This document shows positions 7,202-15,652 of a stretch of 36,961 bases of DNA, piece after piece. A program made the position numbers and the translations under genes. Source of the DNA: Candidatus Makaraimicrobium thalassicum (GTDB lineage: Bacteria; Omnitrophota; Gorgyraeia; Tantalellales; Tantalellaceae). The stretch lies in the NCBI GenBank assembly GCA_003644505.1, contig QNCM01000015.1, positions 1 through 36,961 of the forward strand. The letters are read 5' to 3'. Position 1 is the stretch's first letter. The number at the start of each line of letters is the position of its first letter. The notes under the pieces are model-generated. The model saw only the letters and a program-made list of their open reading frames with translations. It searched no databases and was not told the origin of the DNA.

Positions 7202-7812
7202 GCCCTGACCTTTTCCACCCGGCTTTTCAGTATCTTCTCTTTGGCTATCTTGCCTGTCACAACAGCCGCTGTCCGCATATCGCCCAGGTAAATCTGTATT
7301 TTTCTGATGTTCTCGCGTTTTTCGGGGATCAATACCTTCTCAAAAAGGTTCACTCTCTGGGTCGTGATCCTTAACTCTTCCCTGACAAGGGCATCCTGCT
7401 TTTTCAGTACCTCTATCTTAGCGTTTAAAGTCATGACTTTTTTAAGCGCTTCTATGCCGTAATCCAGCCACAAAGGGGTCCTGACCGGATCATACTCCTC
7501 TTCCCTGAAAACCGCTTTATCAAAAACCGGGACGTCAATACCCGCGATATTATCTAAAACCGTCACGACCTCTTCCAGCCTGACCAGTTTTTCCAGGCCG
7601 GTATCCTCGGCAAAAACATCCACCCATTTATATATCAGGGCCTTGGCATACGCTCTCTGCCGCTTCAACTCTTCCATGGCGTGATGCAGCTTAAGTATCT
7701 CCGTCTGCAATTGTTGTTTTTTAAGCAGCAGCACCGGAAGGTACTGGACATATCGTTTGAGCGCGTCTTTCTGTTTTTTAAACTCGTTTTTCGTAAGTCT
7801 TATCTTTGCCAT
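7198..7812 (-). CDS. atpD: V-type ATPase subunit D (central stalk)
   Basis: Central rotor shaft that turns inside the A3B3 hexamer. The 204 residues have long N- and C-terminal helices for an antiparallel coiled coil (KNEFKKQKDALKRYVQYLPVL at the start, LRITTQRVNLFEKVLIPEKRENIRKI at about 145-170). The segment TQRVNLFEKVLIP is the family signature (usually RRVNALEyv.iP). Located between atpB (18 bp upstream) and atpI (4-bp overlap). Confidence 0.93.
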   Translation of the reverse strand: MAKIRLTKNEFKKQKDALKRYVQYLPVLLLKKQQLQTEILKLHHAMEELKRQRAYAKALIYKWVDVFAEDTGLEKLVRLEEVVTVLDNIAGIDVPVFDKAVFREEEYDPVRTPLWLDYGIEALKKVMTLNAKIEVLKKQDALVREELRITTQRVNLFEKVLIPEKRENIRKIQIYLGDMRTAAVVTGKIAKEKILKSRVEKVRA

Positions 7813-7830
7813 GATTCGCCGCTCATCGCT

Positions 7831-9123
7831 CTATCCCGGCCAGAACTCTTCCAGAAGCTCGGTCCGGAAATTCGTCTCCTCGGGCTTGAAGCATCGTGCC
7901 AGGATCTCCCAGCCGTTATCAAGCGCTTTTTCCAGCGGGATGTTCACCTTCAGGTCCATCATCTGGGCCTCAAAAAGATTACCGTATCTCAAAAGCTGCT
8001 TATCCCATTCGCTCATCCTGAAGCCCATGGACCTTTTCTCTTCCGCCTCCCTGTACTTGGAGTAAAGCTGTATCATGCCGTCCATGACAGCCCTGTGATC
8101 CTTCCGGGTATCCTTGTTAACCAGCTGTTTCAACCTGCTCAGGGACCCGAAAGGCTCGATCCTCCCGTTCCTGAGATAGAACTGCCCTTCCGTAATGTAG
8201 CCCGTGTTATCGGGGACAGGATGAGTAACGTCGTCCCCCGGCATGGTGGTAACAGCCAGTATCGTAATAGAACCCGCCCCCTCAAAATCAACGGCCTTTT
8301 CATATCTTGAGGCAAGCTGGCTGTATAAGTCGCCGGGATATCCCCTGTTGGAGGGGACCTGTTCCATTGTTATGGCGATCTCTTTAAGAGCATCGGCAAA
8401 ATTCGTCATATCAGTAAGAAGCACCAGGACCCTTTTGCCTTCAAGGGCGAATTTCTCGGCTACTGCCAGAGAAAGATCAGGGACCATAAGGCCTTCAACC
8501 GTCGGATCCGCCGCCGTATGCATAAAAAATATGGTCCTGCTGAAAACTCCGCCTTCTTCAAGGGTCTTCTTAAAGTACATATACTGATCATACTTCAGTC
8601 CTATACCCCCCAGGACGATTATGTCTACTTCGGCCTGAAGCGCTATCCTGGCCAGGAGCTCGTCATATGGTTCCCCGGAGACAGAAAAGATCGGAAGTTT
8701 TTGCGATTCAACCAGTGAGTTGAAGACATCTATCATCGGGATATTCGTCCTGACCATCCGGCCGGGGATGACCCTTTTTGACGGATTCGCGGGAGGCCCC
8801 GCGATCTCGATCATGTTCTCCGTAACCGCCGGACCTTTATCCCTGGGCTGGCCGCTTCCGTTGAATATCCTGCCCAGCATATTGTAAGAAAACCCCACTT
8901 TCATCGGATGCCCCAGGAACCGCACTTCGTCCCCCGTGGATATGCCTCTTGCCCCGGCAAACACCTGAAGATACACCATCTCCCCGTCAAGCCGTATCAC
9001 CTGGGCTAAAGAAGAACCCCTTGAAGTCGAGACTTCGGCAAGCTCCTCATATGCTATCCCGCTCGTTTTAACGGTCACGACATTTCCCGCGATGCTCAAT
9101 ATCCTGGTACACACTTTCCTCAT
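7831..9123 (-). CDS. atpB: V-type ATPase subunit B
   Basis: Non-catalytic nucleotide-binding subunit of the A3B3 head. At 430 residues it has the three-domain form without a P-loop. Characteristic segments are [12 protein letters not shown] at about 85-96, [36 protein letters not shown]-like sequence near residue 235, [18 protein letters not shown] near 258-275, and [16 protein letters not shown] in the C-terminal half. It follows atpA by 1 bp and precedes atpD. Confidence 0.96.
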   Translation of the reverse strand: MRKVCTRILSIAGNVVTVKTSGIAYEELAEVSTSRGSSLAQVIRLDGEMVYLQVFAGARGISTGDEVRFLGHPMKVGFSYNMLGRIFNGSGQPRDKGPAVTENMIEIAGPPANPSKRVIPGRMVRTNIPMIDVFNSLVESQKLPIFSVSGEPYDELLARIALQAEVDIIVLGGIGLKYDQYMYFKKTLEEGGVFSRTIFFMHTAADPTVEGLMVPDLSLAVAEKFALEGKRVLVLLTDMTNFADALKEIAITMEQVPSNRGYPGDLYSQLASRYEKAVDFEGAGSITILAVTTMPGDDVTHPVPDNTGYITEGQFYLRNGRIEPFGSLSRLKQLVNKDTRKDHRAVMDGMIQLYSKYREAEEKRSMGFRMSEWDKQLLRYGNLFEAQMMDLKVNIPLEKALDNGWEILARCFKPEETNFRTELLEEFWPG

Positions 9124-9124
9124 G

Positions 9125-10846
9125 CTATTTACCTTTCAATAAACTGTCTATCTCGTTTTCCTGGGTTTTGAACTCACTGGATTCCCATTCCTTATAGTTC
9201 CAGTCTATGAACCTGTGCCTCAAATTGTAAAAGAAATCCCGTCCCTCTTCCTTGTCTTTAAAAGAGAACTCCCCGCGTAATACTCCTATTACCTTCGCGA
9301 ACACATACTTCTGCCGCGGGACCGTTGTCGCGGCATCCACCTCGTCAAAACCGTTCTGCTGCAGATACACGCTGTCGAGGAAATCGCTCTTGAGATAGAC
9401 CACAAAATCTTCCAGGGACGTCCCTTCCTCTCCCACGACCTTCATCATCTGGCTTACTTCCTCGCCCTTGAACAGTATGTCCCTGGCTATCTTGATCTGT
9501 TCCGGCGCTATAACGCCTCCGTATTTACTCCAGCTTTCCAGCGGATCGATCGACGGGAACCTCCTTGCTTCCGCCCTGTCCCGGGACAGGCCGTGGAAAG
9601 CTCCTACGACCTTAAGCGTGCTCTGGGTCACGGGCTCCTCGAAATTGCCGCCGGCCGGGCTTATCGTGCCCCCTATTGTAAGGCTTCCTATCCTGCCGTC
9701 ATGAAGCCGCACCAGACCGGATCTCTCATAAAAACTGGCGATGCGGGACTCAAGATAAGCCGGGTATGCCTCCTCTCCGGGTATTTCCTCAAGCCTCCCG
9801 GAGATCTCTCTCATTGCCTGCGCCCATCGCGAGGTTGAATCAGCCAGAAGAAGCACATCAAGCCCCATCTGCCTGTAATACTCCGCTAAAGTAGCCGCGG
9901 TATATACGGAAGATTCCCTCGCGGCAACGGGCATCGAGGAAGTATTACATATAATTATGGTCCTTTCCATCAATGCCCGCCCTGTCCGGGGATCTATGAT
10001 CTCCGGGAATTTCTTCAGCGTTTCAACGACTTCCCCGGCCCTTTCCCCGCAGGCCGCTATTATAACGATATCCACTTCCACGTGGCGGCTGGTTATCTGC
10101 TGCAGCACGGTTTTCCCCGCGCCAAAGGGGCCGGGGATACAGTATGTTCCGCCTTTCGCAACCGGGAAAAGCGTGTCGATGATCCTGACCCTTGTCGGCA
10201 GCGGATCCCGGGGATGCAGCTTTTCCTTATACGCGTCTATAGGTATCTTTACCGGCCAGTCGAATGTCATGGTCGCGTCTATGACCTTCCCTGCCGGATC
10301 CTTCAGCCTGGCGATCTTCTTATCGACGCTGTAACTGCCCTCAGGCGCTACCTCTTCAACCACATACTCCGCGTAAAGATCAAAAGGCACCATTATTTTA
10401 TGTTCGAAAACGCCTTCCGGCACAGTCCCCAGGACGCTTCCCCCTGTGACTTTATCGCCCTTTCTCGCCCGGGGGCTGAATTCCCATTGCCGGTCGAACG
10501 AAATAGCGCTCAGCTCCACTCCTATCGGAAGAAAGGACCCGAATTCTCTAGCCATCTCGGGAAGAGGATTCTGCAGCCCGTCATATATCTGCCCTAAGAG
10601 CCCCGGGCCCAGCTGGACCGACAGCATTTTCCCCGAAAACTCGACTTCATCGCCGATCTTTATTCCTTTGGTATATTCAAACACCTGCAGGAACGCGTTA
10701 CTGCCGTCGATCTTTATAACTTCCGCCTTTAACCTTTTTCCCCCCGTTAATACGTACGCGACCTCATTCTGAATAATATCACCGCGGAACTCTACCGTTA
10801 CCATGTTCCCGTTAACAGCCGTTATCCTGCCCGATAGCCTGCTCAT
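9125..10846 (-). CDS. atpA: V-type ATPase catalytic subunit A
   Basis: Catalytic ATP-hydrolysing or synthesising subunit. The P-loop GPFGAGKT is at 239-246 and the catalytic glutamate region is [17 protein letters not shown] at 266-282; most relatives have GERGNEM here, so GERAGE is a lineage variant. The non-homologous insertion typical of A subunits (about 100-190) is present, and [24 protein letters not shown] follows the Walker B region. Length is 573 residues. The start at 10846 has GAGGT upstream and lies inside the preceding gene, a 35-bp overlap that suggests translational coupling. Confidence 0.97.
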   Translation of the reverse strand: MSRLSGRITAVNGNMVTVEFRGDIIQNEVAYVLTGGKRLKAEVIKIDGSNAFLQVFEYTKGIKIGDEVEFSGKMLSVQLGPGLLGQIYDGLQNPLPEMAREFGSFLPIGVELSAISFDRQWEFSPRARKGDKVTGGSVLGTVPEGVFEHKIMVPFDLYAEYVVEEVAPEGSYSVDKKIARLKDPAGKVIDATMTFDWPVKIPIDAYKEKLHPRDPLPTRVRIIDTLFPVAKGGTYCIPGPFGAGKTVLQQITSRHVEVDIVIIAACGERAGEVVETLKKFPEIIDPRTGRALMERTIIICNTSSMPVAARESSVYTAATLAEYYRQMGLDVLLLADSTSRWAQAMREISGRLEEIPGEEAYPAYLESRIASFYERSGLVRLHDGRIGSLTIGGTISPAGGNFEEPVTQSTLKVVGAFHGLSRDRAEARRFPSIDPLESWSKYGGVIAPEQIKIARDILFKGEEVSQMMKVVGEEGTSLEDFVVYLKSDFLDSVYLQQNGFDEVDAATTVPRQKYVFAKVIGVLRGEFSFKDKEEGRDFFYNLRHRFIDWNYKEWESSEFKTQENEIDSLLKGK

Positions 10847-11339
10847 AATTTACCTCGCATAACTTGTAAAAAATTCCCTCTCCTTTATCCTTGTCGAACA
10901 CTCCCAGCCTCTCCAGTATCTGCAGTTTCAAAAAGTAAACTACCAGCCAGTTTACGTCAAAATGATACGACGCCCCCTTTTCTTCCAGAAAATCCCACCG
11001 AAACCTCTCCAGCTTCTCTTCCATAAGAAGAGGAGTCTCGAGTCCCATGATCTCTTTCAGCCGTTCCGGCACTTTATAGCCCCCGGCCCGTTTTCTGGAA
11101 GCCCTGACGCGCGCAAGTTCCTCCCTTAACCCCGAATCAAAGCTTTTCCACTCCCGTAAAAGGTCTATCTCCTCCTCGGCTATCTCAAAGCGCCACATCT
11201 CCGCCGCCAGTAGCGTCTCCATGTCTGCCGGTGAAAGCCATTTCTTACATTCCGAAATAAACATATCCCTGTCAACAGGAGGGCTGTCCCCGAAGCCGAG
11301 ATACGGCAGTGACGCCACAAGGTAATAATATTTGTTCAT
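10812..11339 (-). CDS. DUF2764 protein of V-ATPase operon
   Basis: A 175-residue protein starting MNKYYYLVASLPYL, the hallmark of the DUF2764 family. It is found between atpE and atpA in Chlamydia, spirochaete and Bacteroidetes V-ATPase operons. The body is helical and acidic, with LLREWKSFDSGLREELARVRA near residue 60-80. Family position and the lack of any recognisable subunit C gene suggest it replaces the C (d-like) socket between stalk and ring; this is inference. It starts one base after the atpE stop and overlaps atpA by 35 bp. Confidence 0.9.
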   Translation of the reverse strand: MNKYYYLVASLPYLGFGDSPPVDRDMFISECKKWLSPADMETLLAAEMWRFEIAEEEIDLLREWKSFDSGLREELARVRASRKRAGGYKVPERLKEIMGLETPLLMEEKLERFRWDFLEEKGASYHFDVNWLVVYFLKLQILERLGVFDKDKGEGIFYKLCEVNYEQAIGQDNGC

Positions 11340-11939
11340 CTACCCTTCCAGTATCTCTGTTATTTTAGGGCCAAGGAACGATTTAAACGCTTCCGCGATC
11401 GCTTCATCCGTAAAATCATAATAGGAGTGTTTCCCCTTTTCCCCTACCCGGAACCCTTTCTCCACGTTAGGGGACGCCTTTAAGGTCACACCCTTTGCCA
11501 TTTTCGATTTAAGCCCGGCGAAAAGGATATGTTCCAGCGCTGTCCTGTCTTTTTTACTCAGCAGGACTTCCAGCTCAACATCCCCGTCCTTGTTGAAATT
11601 CTCCACAAGACGGGCGATCATATCCTTAAGAACCTTCGGTGAAAGCTGTTCAGTCACCTCTTTTTTGACGATCCTGTCAAAAAGCGCGATGATATCTCCC
11701 CGCAGACCGAGAATAACATCCCGCGCGGCCTGTTTTATGGCCTCTTCCCCGTTTTTTCTGAGCCTTTTATCCTCTTCCCCGGCTTTCCTTATAATCTCCT
11801 CTTTTTCTCTTTCAGCCATTTCTATAATGCTCTTCGCTCTTTCCTCTGCCTGGCTGATTATGTCAGCGGCTCGCTTTTCAGCCTCTCCAACGCCCTCTTC
11901 TTTTATCTTCTCGATTATATTTTTCAGATCCATTTCCAT
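11340..11939 (-). CDS. atpE: V-type ATPase subunit E (peripheral stalk)
   Basis: Peripheral-stalk subunit that anchors the head against rotation. Of its 199 residues the first 90 or so are a highly charged heptad-rich coiled coil (EEGVGEAEKRAADIISQAEE and following). The C-terminal globular part ends in DEAIAEAFKSFLGPKITEIL, typical of vATP-synt_E. AAGGAG precedes the ATG. It is the first gene of the V-ATPase cluster, only 61 bp after pyrE with no obvious promoter between, so read-through from the pyr genes is possible. Confidence 0.92.
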   Translation of the reverse strand: MEMDLKNIIEKIKEEGVGEAEKRAADIISQAEERAKSIIEMAEREKEEIIRKAGEEDKRLRKNGEEAIKQAARDVILGLRGDIIALFDRIVKKEVTEQLSPKVLKDMIARLVENFNKDGDVELEVLLSKKDRTALEHILFAGLKSKMAKGVTLKASPNVEKGFRVGEKGKHSYYDFTDEAIAEAFKSFLGPKITEILEG

Positions 11940-12000
11940 GGCCTTCTCCTTTTTCCGTCGCTCGTGACTCGTGGCTCGGTGTTATCCCAGCACTTTGACG

Positions 12001-12576
12001 CTAAGCCCGGGATCCCGGTTTTACAAGAGGAATGCCTTCCTGGCAGAATGGGCATTCCTTTTCTTTAAAAACAGGAATATCCAATTTTATCAGGCTTTCA
12101 TGTTTTATTCCACCAAAATCGATTTTACCCGCGTTTCTGTCCGCCAGGCATGCCACTCCCACCGGCGTTACTCCGTCTTCCCGGAGAATGGATATTACTT
12201 CCTTTACCGATTTCCCTGTTGTGAGGACATCTTCAGCGATCAGTACTTTATTGACAGGAAAGACCCTGAACCCCCTGCGCAGCAACATCTTCCCTTCGCT
12301 ATTTCTCTCCGTGAAGATCGCGCGGGCGTTCAACGCTCTCGCGAGTTCATATGCCAGAACAATACCCCCCATGGCCGGGCCGACAACAATATCAGGCTCA
12401 TCCGGCCGGAACTTCTCCGCTAAAACGGCGCATAGCCTTGCGGCAACGATCGGATCCTGCAGGACCAGCGCGCACTGAAGATATATCCCCGAATGCATGC
12501 CGCTGGACAGTTTAAAATGCCCCTGTTTATACGCTCCGCTCCTGGAAAAAATATCCATTATCTCCATGTCTTTCAT
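12001..12576 (-). CDS. pyrE: orotate phosphoribosyltransferase
   Basis: Converts orotate and PRPP to orotidine 5'-phosphate, the fifth step of UMP synthesis. The PRPP-binding loop is KVLIAEDVLTTGKSVKEVI at 110-128. Substrate-site segments are GHFKLSSGMHSGIYLQCA at 19-36 and VGPAMGGIVLAYELAR at 65-80. The 191-residue length and form match the Thermus/archaeal-like PyrE branch. The start overlaps the pyrF stop by 4 bp (ATGA type). Confidence 0.95.
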   Translation of the reverse strand: MKDMEIMDIFSRSGAYKQGHFKLSSGMHSGIYLQCALVLQDPIVAARLCAVLAEKFRPDEPDIVVGPAMGGIVLAYELARALNARAIFTERNSEGKMLLRRGFRVFPVNKVLIAEDVLTTGKSVKEVISILREDGVTPVGVACLADRNAGKIDFGGIKHESLIKLDIPVFKEKECPFCQEGIPLVKPGSRA

Positions 12577-13310
12577 AAGCGCATCTCCTCGATGATTCTC
12601 TTTGCCGCCAAAACCGGATCATCCGCCTGGATTATCGGTCTGCCGACAACAATATAATCCGCCCCCTCGGACACCGCTTCCGCCGGAGTGAGTATTCTTT
12701 TTTGATCTCCTGCCTGTGCCCATGCCGGGCGGATACCCGGCGCCACGATCACAAAATCCTTCCCTATCTTCTTCTTGATCTCGCGCGCCTCCTTAGCCGA
12801 AGCCACCACACCGTCAAGCCCGGCATCTGCGGCAAGCCGGGCAAGCTTGATCACCCTTTTCTGCACCTCCCCGCCCAGGCCCGCATCCCGCATATCTTCC
12901 CTGCTCATGCTGGTAAGTATCGTGACCCCCAGCAGGATCGGACTCCCGCAGGCAGAGGCCCCCGGCTGCCTTTCCGCTCCTTCTGCGCGTATCTCTCCCG
13001 CGCCTTTTACCGCCGCTTCCAGCATGCGCAGCCCCCCGAGACAGTGGAAATTCATCATGAACACGCCCTTTGCCGCGGCAGCCCGCGCGGCATCCCTGAC
13101 CGTATTGGGGATATCGTGGAATTTAAGGTCCAGGAATATCTTCTTCCCGGCGGACCGCAATTTTTCCAATATGGCGCCTCCAAAATTCGTAAACGGGGCT
13201 ATACCTATCTTGAATATCTCGACTTCGGGAGAAAGGATATCTACGATCTCCACCGCCCGGTCGAAATTGTCGATATCCAGCGCTACGATCAATTTATTTT
13301 TTGCGTCCAT
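12573..13310 (-). CDS. pyrF: orotidine 5'-phosphate decarboxylase
   Basis: Decarboxylates OMP to UMP, the last step of the pathway. The catalytic charged network is DLKFHDIPNTV at 61-71 (Asp61, Lys63, Asp66), with FKIG at 33-36. The phosphate-binding C-terminal segments VAPGIRP and ADYIVVGRPI are present. At 245 residues the barrel is complete, with a short insert (AEGAERQPGASACGSP) near residue 110-125. A palindrome lies in the 71-bp gap upstream. Confidence 0.96.
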   Translation of the reverse strand: MDAKNKLIVALDIDNFDRAVEIVDILSPEVEIFKIGIAPFTNFGGAILEKLRSAGKKIFLDLKFHDIPNTVRDAARAAAAKGVFMMNFHCLGGLRMLEAAVKGAGEIRAEGAERQPGASACGSPILLGVTILTSMSREDMRDAGLGGEVQKRVIKLARLAADAGLDGVVASAKEAREIKKKIGKDFVIVAPGIRPAWAQAGDQKRILTPAEAVSEGADYIVVGRPIIQADDPVLAAKRIIEEMRL

Positions 13311-13343
13311 ATTTAGTCGTTAGTTATTTCACGCATTTACACC

Positions 13344-13363
13344 TTCACCCCCCGGGGTGTGAA
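13344..13363. repeat. 20-bp near-palindrome in the pyrD-pyrF gap
   Basis: TTCACCCCCCGGGGTGTGAA: 10-bp arms with one mismatch. Its size, outer TTC/GAA framing and operon-internal position resemble the 19-bp palindromes at 5376, 14321 and 31211, but the sequence is different. It may be a further type of the same class. Confidence 0.6.
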
Positions 13364-13381
13364 TGGATAGGGGGTGAACGG

Positions 13382-14299
13382 CTATGTTTTGAGTCTCCCG
13401 GTCAGTGCGCCTGCCTTATCTATTTTTTTCCGCTTTAAATACAGTTTGAACTCTGCGAGGATCCTGGTGTATGCGCCGGGATCCGCCAGGTTCGCCGTGC
13501 CTACCTGTACTGCACGCGCCCCGCACAGCATGAACTCCGCCACGTCAGTGCCTGTCATTATCCCGCCTATGCCTATCACCGGCACGTTCACACTATTATA
13601 CACATCCCGGACAGCTTTCAAAGCCAGTGGTTTGATCGCCGGGCCGCTGAGCCCTCCGATAACGTTCCCCAGAACAGGCTTCATGTCTTCCGCGTCCACC
13701 GCCATACCTGGATACGTATTGACCAGGGAGACAGCGTCGGCGCCGCCGGCTTCCGCGGCCCGGGCTATGGCGGCGACATCCGTCACGTCCGGCGTAAGTT
13801 TCGCGATAAGAGCGCAGGTCGTCTCGCGCCGGAGAGATGAAACTATCCGTTCCGTCGCCCTGGGGTCCTGGGATATAAGACGATACCCTGTCGCTTTCTG
13901 CGTCACGTTGGGGCAGGAAAGGTTCACTTCGATGGCATCCGGGGGTTCTTCCTCTAAAAGCCTTCCCGCGCATTTGAGTATCTCCTTTTTATCCGCCCCT
14001 GCGATACTTATTATTATTTTCGTTTTTAATTCCCTCAAAACCGGATAGACTTCTTTTCTGAAATGATCGATGCCCTTGTTCTCAAGCCCTATGGAATTAA
14101 GCAGCCCCGACGGCGTCTCCACGATCCGCGGCGGAGGGTTGCCTTCCCGCGCTTTCAGCGTCACGGTCTTGGTTATGACCGCCCCTATTGTTCCCAGGTC
14201 AAGAAAATCCTGGAATTCCTCCCCGCTGCCGAAAGTCCCTGAAGCCACCCATACCGGGTTAGGAAATGTGACTTTTCCTATCTTTATCCGAAGACCCAT
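13382..14299 (-). CDS. pyrD: dihydroorotate dehydrogenase B, catalytic subunit
   Basis: FMN enzyme oxidising dihydroorotate to orotate; the class 1B form works with PyrK and passes electrons to NAD+. The 305 residues contain NPVWVASGTFGSGEEF at 14-29 and EVNLSCPNV at 124-132 with the catalytic Cys129 of class 1 enzymes (class 2 has Ser). IIGIGGIMTG-type and GARAVQVGTANL FMN phosphate segments occur near the end. No membrane anchor is present. The upstream neighbour is pyrK, confirming type B. A 19-bp palindrome lies in the gap. Confidence 0.97.
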   Translation of the reverse strand: MGLRIKIGKVTFPNPVWVASGTFGSGEEFQDFLDLGTIGAVITKTVTLKAREGNPPPRIVETPSGLLNSIGLENKGIDHFRKEVYPVLRELKTKIIISIAGADKKEILKCAGRLLEEEPPDAIEVNLSCPNVTQKATGYRLISQDPRATERIVSSLRRETTCALIAKLTPDVTDVAAIARAAEAGGADAVSLVNTYPGMAVDAEDMKPVLGNVIGGLSGPAIKPLALKAVRDVYNSVNVPVIGIGGIMTGTDVAEFMLCGARAVQVGTANLADPGAYTRILAEFKLYLKRKKIDKAGALTGRLKT

Positions 14300-14320
14300 C
14301 TTTCCTCAGTCCTCCCATCC

Positions 14321-14339
14321 TTCCACTCCCGGAGTGGAA
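14321..14339. repeat. 19-bp intergenic palindrome
   Basis: TTCCACTCCCGGAGTGGAA: 8-bp perfect arms around CCG. It lies in the 51-bp gap between pyrK and pyrD, inside the pyr operon. It matches the core of the tandem block at 4167-4211. Confidence 0.85.
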
Positions 14340-14350
14340 GTTGCGAACTT

Positions 14351-15175
14351 TTATGCGCTCTCCCATACTATTTCCCGGGCGTCAAAGACCGGTCCGTCTT
14401 TACAGACACGCCTGTAGCCGTCCACCGTCCGGACAACGCAGCCAAGACACGCGCCGATGCCGCAGGCCATGTAAGCGTCAAGCGAGACCTGCGCCGGTAC
14501 CCCGGATCTCTTCGCGTTCTTCGCAAGGGCGGCAAGCATGGGCCTGGGGCCGCAAGCGTAGATCGTGGCCCGGGACCTGTAGCCCTGGACTCGTGTCCCA
14601 TATCTTTTGACCTGTTTAAGATGTTTTTTGAGCAGGTCCGTGACATACCCCTTGTGCCCCATGGAGCCGTCCTCTGTTGCCACATGAACCTTTGCCCCGA
14701 GTTTTCTCAGCTCTTTGGAACACACAACATGTTTTTTCGTCCCGGCGCCGATGAAAAAATCCACTTTCTTTTTCCCGCGTGTAACAACTCTGGCTAACTC
14801 ATAAAGAGGCGCGATCCCGTGCCCGCCGGCGACAATAACAGCCCTGGAATCTTTTTCCCGGAACACCGGGGTAAGATCAAAACCGTTGCCGAGAGGCCCA
14901 AGTATATTGATCCTCTCCCCTTTCCGTTTTGACATTAAAAGTTTTGTCCCGGAGCCGACAACTTTATACAATAATCTGATCCCCTTTTTTCTGATCGCGT
15001 GCACGCCCAGAGGGATCCGAAGCAAAGGGTCTGTCGCGTTCTCCCGGGCCCTGACTGCCACAAACTGGCCCGGTGAAGAATTCCGGCTCAGCCATACCGA
15101 CTTGACTTCCATCACAAAGTGATCCGGTGCGATCCTGCGGTTGGAAACTATCCTCGCGTTTACGCTCTTCTTCAC
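14351..15175 (-). CDS. pyrK: dihydroorotate dehydrogenase B, electron-transfer subunit
   Basis: FAD and 2Fe-2S protein that moves electrons from PyrD to NAD+. The N-terminal FAD-binding barrel includes NSSPGQFVAVRA at about 32-43 and LLRIPLGVHAI. The NAD domain has VIVAGGHGIAPLYELARVV. The C-terminal iron-sulfur ligands are Cys238, Cys243, Cys246 and Cys258, in MACGIGACLGC. The length of 274 is slightly above the usual 255-265. The start overlaps the Mut7-C gene by 4 bp. Confidence 0.96.
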   Translation of the reverse strand: MKKSVNARIVSNRRIAPDHFVMEVKSVWLSRNSSPGQFVAVRARENATDPLLRIPLGVHAIRKKGIRLLYKVVGSGTKLLMSKRKGERINILGPLGNGFDLTPVFREKDSRAVIVAGGHGIAPLYELARVVTRGKKKVDFFIGAGTKKHVVCSKELRKLGAKVHVATEDGSMGHKGYVTDLLKKHLKQVKRYGTRVQGYRSRATIYACGPRPMLAALAKNAKRSGVPAQVSLDAYMACGIGACLGCVVRTVDGYRRVCKDGPVFDAREIVWESA

Positions 15176-15645
15176 CTTCTCCCTTTCCCGCGGACCTTAT
15201 CCAGTGCTTTCTCCACCATATCCCAGTGCGTCCCTTTCCAGAAAATTTTTCCGCATTGCGGGCATCGTTTGAACACTTCCTGCGTCCGGAACACATACTC
15301 CGGCACCTTTGCCCCGGCCTCCTCTTTCGCGATATCTTCCAGCGGGGTATTGCATTCAACGCAACGCTGGAACAGATCCTCGTCCTTAAGCGGCAGGGGC
15401 ATCTCCTTTGTGACCTGCTCTATCTGATCCTCTACATGATCATGCCTGACTATTATCACGCGGATGCCTGTGTATTTGGCCAACACGGGGCTTCGCGTAA
15501 GAAGGATGCGCTTCTCTCGAAGCGCCTGGATTATAAGACCGGAAATCTGTTTTTTTTCGTAATATATGCTGTCGTATCCCAGGATCCGCAGCCACTTCGC
15601 CAGTTTCCCCAGTTCCCTGGTTACTATAAACCTCTCGTTTCGCAT
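15172..15645 (-). CDS. Mut7-C family protein, probably catalytically altered
   Basis: A 157-residue Mut7-C (PIN-like RNase plus zinc ribbon) protein. The fold is clear from LGKLAKWLRILGYD at 12-25, RILLTR at 46-51, and a C-terminal zinc ribbon with Cys95, Cys98, Cys128 and Cys131 followed by the family's IFWKGTHW. However, the acidic positions usual in the family are changed: the Asp of the VDGMLG-type motif is Thr9, the Asp pair after GYD is missing (YYEKKQ), and LTRD is LTRS (Ser52). Nuclease activity is therefore doubtful, by comparison from memory. It overlaps pyrK by 4 bp and follows pyrC by 7 bp, so it belongs to the pyr transcript. Its role there is unknown. Confidence 0.85.
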   Translation of the reverse strand: MRNERFIVTRELGKLAKWLRILGYDSIYYEKKQISGLIIQALREKRILLTRSPVLAKYTGIRVIIVRHDHVEDQIEQVTKEMPLPLKDEDLFQRCVECNTPLEDIAKEEAGAKVPEYVFRTQEVFKRCPQCGKIFWKGTHWDMVEKALDKVRGKGRR

Positions 15646-15652
15646 GGAACCT

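Noticed and set aside
10812-10846. Frameshift between the DUF2764 gene and atpA
   Set aside because: Both proteins have normal family ends, and atpA has its own ribosome site inside the overlap.
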